The notes below the pieces were generated by a model that searched no databases, was not told the origin of the DNA, and saw only the letters and a program-made list of their open reading frames with translations. The position numbers were made by a program, and so were the translations under genes. DNA of 64,000 bases from Variovorax sp. TBS-050B (GTDB lineage Bacteria; Pseudomonadota; Gammaproteobacteria; Burkholderiales; Burkholderiaceae_C), in NCBI RefSeq assembly GCF_029893635.1, contig NZ_JARXYR010000001.1, forward strand, positions 186,001 through 250,000, written 5' to 3'. Shown piece after piece: positions 61,334 to 64,000 of this stretch (positions within the stretch are counted from its first letter, which is position 1; each line of letters begins with the position of its first letter).

Positions 61334-62142
61334 CGCGCACCTCCGGCGGCGGACTTGTCGAGGAAGGCCATCACCGCCTCCCGGTGCTCGGTGCTGGTGT
61401 AGCAGATGCCCTGCGCCTGGCTGCCCTGCGCGAAGACCTGTTCGGACGGCAGTTCGAAGCTCTGGTTGAGGATGGTCTTGCCGAGCGCGAGCGCGGTGGC
61501 CGAGCCCTTGCTCATTTCCGCGGCCCAGGCCCGGGCTTCGGCGACGAGGCTGTCGGCCGGCGCCATGCGATCGACGATGCCGAGCCGCAGCGCCTCCTCG
61601 GCCTCGACCTTGCGGCCGCTGAAGATCAGTTCCTTGGCGCGCGGCAGGCCGACGCGGCGCGGCAGGAAGTACATGCCGCCGCCGTCGGGCACGATGCCGC
61701 GGTGGATGTACGACCAGGTGAAGTTCGCGGCCTCGCTCGCGATGATGAAGTCGCAGGCCAGCGCCGTGTCGGCGCCCAGGCCCGAGGCGGCACCGTTGAC
61801 CGCCGCGATGGTGGGCTTGGGCATGGTGTGCAGCAGCGACTGCGTGTAGTGCACGCGCTGCTGGCGATGCCAGCCGTTGAAGCCGATCTCGCCGGCCGGC
61901 GCGCTCATGCGGCGCTCCATGCCGGCCACGTCGCCGCCGGCGCAGAACCCCTTGCCGTTGCCCGTGAGCACCAGCGCACGAATCGCCTTGTCGGCGCTCA
62001 CGCGTTCGAGCGCATCGATGAACTGGCTGCGCATCTCGTCGCTCATCGCGTTGCGCTTCTCGGGGCGGTTGAGGCGCAGCGTGGCGATGCCGGCGTCGAT
62101 CTCGAGTTCGATCAGGGAGGGAGTGTTCATTTCTGTTGCCAT
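61330..62142 (-). CDS. Enoyl-CoA hydratase/isomerase family protein
   Basis: 270 residues. Crotonase fold: LNRPEKRNAMSDEM, the oxyanion hole in GFCAGGDVAGM and NGAASGLGADTALACDF, then HRGIVPDGGGMYFLPRRVG. The PDGGG segment is the PaaG/isomerase-like version and differs from classical hydratases, so double-bond shifting is possible. It could also start at the Met at 62130. Encoded between the acyl-CoA synthetase and a 114-base gap containing a repeat element. Confidence 0.92.
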   Translation of the reverse strand: MATEMNTPSLIELEIDAGIATLRLNRPEKRNAMSDEMRSQFIDALERVSADKAIRALVLTGNGKGFCAGGDVAGMERRMSAPAGEIGFNGWHRQQRVHYTQSLLHTMPKPTIAAVNGAASGLGADTALACDFIIASEAANFTWSYIHRGIVPDGGGMYFLPRRVGLPRAKELIFSGRKVEAEEALRLGIVDRMAPADSLVAEARAWAAEMSKGSATALALGKTILNQSFELPSEQVFAQGSQAQGICYTSTEHREAVMAFLDKSAAGGAR

Positions 62143-62175
62143 GTGGTTGTCGGTATGCCCGGGAACACCGCGGAA

Positions 62176-62251
62176 CCGGCTTCGCCGGGCCGCCGGTGTT
62201 GCCCCCTCGAGGGGGGAGTCGAGCTACACGAAGTGAGCGAGGGACGGGGGT
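62176..62251. repeat. Comamonadaceae-type palindromic intergenic repeat
   Basis: Contains CCGGC-TTC-GCCGG (62176-62188), the 14-base palindrome CCCCCTCGAGGGGG (62202-62215), and ACACGAAGTGAGCGAGGGACGGGGG afterwards. This wording recurs in intergenic regions of Variovorax and relatives to my knowledge. It lies inside an operon, between tctC and the enoyl-CoA hydratase gene. Confidence 0.6.
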
Positions 62252-62256
62252 GGTCT

Positions 62257-63252
62257 TCAGTCTGTCGTGATGCGGTTCTCTTTCACGACCTTGCGCCAGC
62301 GCGCTTCCTCGCCCTTGGCATAGGTCTCGAAGTCCTTCGGCGAGCCGGCCTTGATGACCAAGCCTTCGCTCTCGACACGCTGGCGGAAGGCCTCGGTCTG
62401 CACCGCCTTGCGCGCGGCCGCGTTGAGGCGCTCGATCACCTCGGGCGGCGTGCCCGCGGGCGCATAGAGGCCGTACCAGCTGTCGGCCACGTAGCCCGGC
62501 ACACCGCTCTCGGCAATCGTTGGCACCTTCGCGAGCCCGGGCGATGCGGCGCGCGTGGCGGTGGTCACCGCGAGCGCGCGCAGCTTGCCGTTCTCGATGA
62601 AGCTGCCCACGGCCGCCGCGGTGGCGAACATCACGTCGACCTGGCCGCCGAGCAGGTCGTTGAGCGCGGGGCCGGCGCCGCGGTAGGGGATGTGGATGAT
62701 GTCGGTGCGCGTGAGGTTCTTGAACAGCTCGCCGGCCAGGTGCGCCGAGGTGCCTGCGCCCTGCGAGGCGAACGAGAGCTTGCCCGGCCGCGCCTTGGCT
62801 TCGCGGATCAGCGCCTGCACCGAGGTGATCGGGCTTTCGGCGCGCACCACGAGCACGTTCGGCGAAACGCCGACCAGCATCACCGGCGCGAAGGCTTTTT
62901 CCGTGTTGTAGGGCAGCCGGCTCTGGAGGCTGGGATTGACCACGTGCGCCACCGTGGCCATGACCAGCGTGTAGCCGTCGGGCGCGCTCTTGGCGACCGC
63001 ATCGGTGCCGATGATCGTGCCGGCGCCGGGCTTGTTGTCGATGATGACCGGCTGGCCGAGCGCCTCGCCCATCGCGATGCCCATGGTGCGCGCGACCAAG
63101 TCGGTACCGCCGCCCGGCGCGAAGGGCACGACGATGCGCACGGGGCGCTCGGGAAAGGCCGCGTGGGCCGGCAGCACGGCCGCGGCGGCCAGGGCCCCCG
63201 CGAGGAAGGCGCCGCGCCAGGCGCGGGCGAGCAATGAACGGTGGTTCGGCAT
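62257..63252 (-). CDS. TctC/Bug family periplasmic receptor
   Basis: 331 residues. The signal peptide ends LPAHAAF. VRIVVPFAPGGGTDLVAR, VIIDNKPGAGTIIG and HIPYRGAGPALNDLLGG are the family motifs (the usual Lys after PY is Arg here). In place of the common NP-x-LY it has NPSLQSRLPYNTEKAF, hinting at another ligand. First gene of the leftward operon and divergent from an IclR gene with a clear operator between them. Confidence 0.9.
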   Translation of the reverse strand: MPNHRSLLARAWRGAFLAGALAAAAVLPAHAAFPERPVRIVVPFAPGGGTDLVARTMGIAMGEALGQPVIIDNKPGAGTIIGTDAVAKSAPDGYTLVMATVAHVVNPSLQSRLPYNTEKAFAPVMLVGVSPNVLVVRAESPITSVQALIREAKARPGKLSFASQGAGTSAHLAGELFKNLTRTDIIHIPYRGAGPALNDLLGGQVDVMFATAAAVGSFIENGKLRALAVTTATRAASPGLAKVPTIAESGVPGYVADSWYGLYAPAGTPPEVIERLNAAARKAVQTEAFRQRVESEGLVIKAGSPKDFETYAKGEEARWRKVVKENRITTD

Positions 63253-63335
63253 GGGTTTGTCTCCGGTTCTTGGCAGCAGCACTTCGGGCTGCGGTGATCG
63301 AAGCGTACGGACGCATGCCCGTGGGCGCATCCCCT

Positions 63336-63356
63336 CATTTCCACTGCTTGGAAATG
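63336..63356. promoter_or_regulatory. IclR-type operator
   Basis: CATTTCCA (63336-63343) and TGGAAATG (63349-63356) are perfect eight-base inverted arms around CTGCT. The arm wording matches known IclR-family sites (TGGAAAT/ATTTCCA). It sits between the divergent tctC and IclR starts. Confidence 0.75.
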
Positions 63357-63401
63357 CTGCCCCTGCCTGCGGTAGAGTCGCGCGAACCGAGGCCACCTGC
63401 C

Positions 63402-64000
63402 ATGCCATCGAACGCCCCCGAGGCAGCGCCTGCCAGCCGGCGCCGCCACCATGAAGACCCGACGCTCAACCGCTCGCTCGCGCGCGGCGTCGAGATCCTG
63501 CGCGCCTTCAAGCCGGGCGCGGCGCTGCTCGGCAACGGCGAGCTCGCGGAGCGCACCGGCCTGTCGCGCGCCACCGTGAGCCGGCTGGTGCAGACGCTGG
63601 TCGAGGCCGGGCTGCTCGAGCACGACCGCGCGCGCCGTGCCTACCGGCTCGCCGCGCCGCTGCTGAGCTTCGCGCATGCGATGCGCGCCGGCTCGCCGGT
63701 GCTCGCCGTGGCCGCGCCGCGCATGCGCCGGCTGGCCGAGAAGCTGCGCGTGAACGTCGGCCTCGCGATGGCCGACCGCGACGAGATGGTGTATCTCGAA
63801 TCGGTGCGCTACAACCGCAAGGTGTCGCTGCGCAACGTGGTGGCCGGCCAGCGCGTGCCGATCGAGCTCACCTCGCTCGGGCGCGCCTACCTCGCGGTGG
63901 CGCCGGCGGCCGAGCGCCGCACGCTGATGGCGCTGTTCCGGCGCCGCCGCCGCGCGCAGTGGGAGCCGCTGCGCCGGGCCATCGACGAGGCCGCGGCCAG
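63402..64000 (+). CDS. IclR-family regulator, cut by the window end
   Basis: Open frame of at least 199 codons from ATG 63402. Winged helix-turn-helix at about 23-85 (SLARGVEILRAFKPG, LAERTGLSRATVSRLVQTLVEAGL) and the start of the effector domain (VNVGLAMADRDEMVYLESVRY, RVPIELTSLGRAYLA). It resembles the IclR gene at 21161 in its helix-turn-helix. The C-terminal part lies beyond the window. Probably controls the divergent tctC-hydratase-synthetase operon. Confidence 0.88.
   Translation, partial: MPSNAPEAAPASRRRHHEDPTLNRSLARGVEILRAFKPGAALLGNGELAERTGLSRATVSRLVQTLVEAGLLEHDRARRAYRLAAPLLSFAHAMRAGSPVLAVAAPRMRRLAEKLRVNVGLAMADRDEMVYLESVRYNRKVSLRNVVAGQRVPIELTSLGRAYLAVAPAAERRTLMALFRRRRRAQWEPLRRAIDEAAA

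Noticed and set aside
59189..61402. 737-codon plus-strand frame opposite the acyl-CoA synthetase
   Set aside because: Antisense shadow rich in His, Gln and Arg; the synthetase shows complete domains and a coupled start.
1..64000. CRISPR arrays, tRNA or rRNA genes, insertion sequences, phage genes
   Set aside because: Looked for regular direct repeats with spacers, transposase or integrase motifs and conserved RNA segments; none were recognised.

Overview
The window is about 70% GC with tightly packed genes, frequent ATGA/GTGA/TGATG start-stop overlaps, seven tripartite-tricarboxylate (TctC/Bug) receptors and several IclR regulators. This is typical of a Burkholderiales (Comamonadaceae) soil or rhizosphere bacterium, most likely Variovorax-like. 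The genus is an inference from gene content and style, not from a marker gene. No rRNA, tRNA, IS element, phage gene or CRISPR array was seen. Nearly all genes look intact.

Layout. 1-4.8 kb: a periplasmic molybdenum aldehyde oxidoreductase (paoABC) and a small secreted repeat protein. 4.9-8.1 kb: a PAS-PAS-GGDEF diguanylate cyclase and a DUF805-like membrane protein. 8.1-17.5 kb: a nine-gene leftward operon (four TctC receptors, two LigI-like amidohydrolases, an RraA-type aldolase, a D-2-hydroxyacid dehydrogenase, an SMP-30 lactonase) with a divergent IclR regulator. 17.6-22 kb: acyl-CoA dehydrogenase, TctC and class III CoA-transferase, with a second IclR. 22-23.2 kb: an alpha/beta hydrolase that appears to lack a normal start codon, and a small unknown protein. 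23.5-28.2 kb: a repeat-rich autotransporter, an OmpA-type lipoprotein and a Crp/Fnr-type regulator. 28.2-35.2 kb: a third IclR, a TRAP transporter (dctPQM), amidase, FAH-type hydratase and maleate-isomerase-like enzyme. 35.2-37.9 kb: TetR with divergent O-methyltransferase and MFS exporter. 38-44 kb: FecI-type sigma factor, FecR, siderophore receptor, small membrane protein and PepSY protein. 44-50.9 kb: LysR divergent from a GAF protein, VOC protein, alpha/beta hydrolase, complete ABC importer and FAD monooxygenase. 51-55.9 kb: a 2H phosphoesterase, GntR, and an IlvD/Edd dehydratase-RraA-TctC operon. 55.9-57.8 kb: TetR and a glycosyltransferase behind a long perfect palindrome. 57.9-64 kb: TctC, enoyl-CoA hydratase, ADP-forming acyl-CoA synthetase and MmgE/PrpD, with a fourth IclR cut by the window end.

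How it works together. The region is an archive of small, separately regulated uptake-and-degradation modules for organic acids. Each usually pairs a periplasmic receptor (orphan TctC, TRAP or ABC) with two to five enzymes and one local regulator. None of the seven TctC receptors has TctA/TctB membrane partners here, so they must share a permease encoded elsewhere. The best candidates for undescribed pathways are the nine-gene TctC/LigI-like operon, the TRAP-amidase-isomerase cluster and the LysR/GAF/VOC/ABC/monooxygenase cluster. Their substrates cannot be read from sequence alone.
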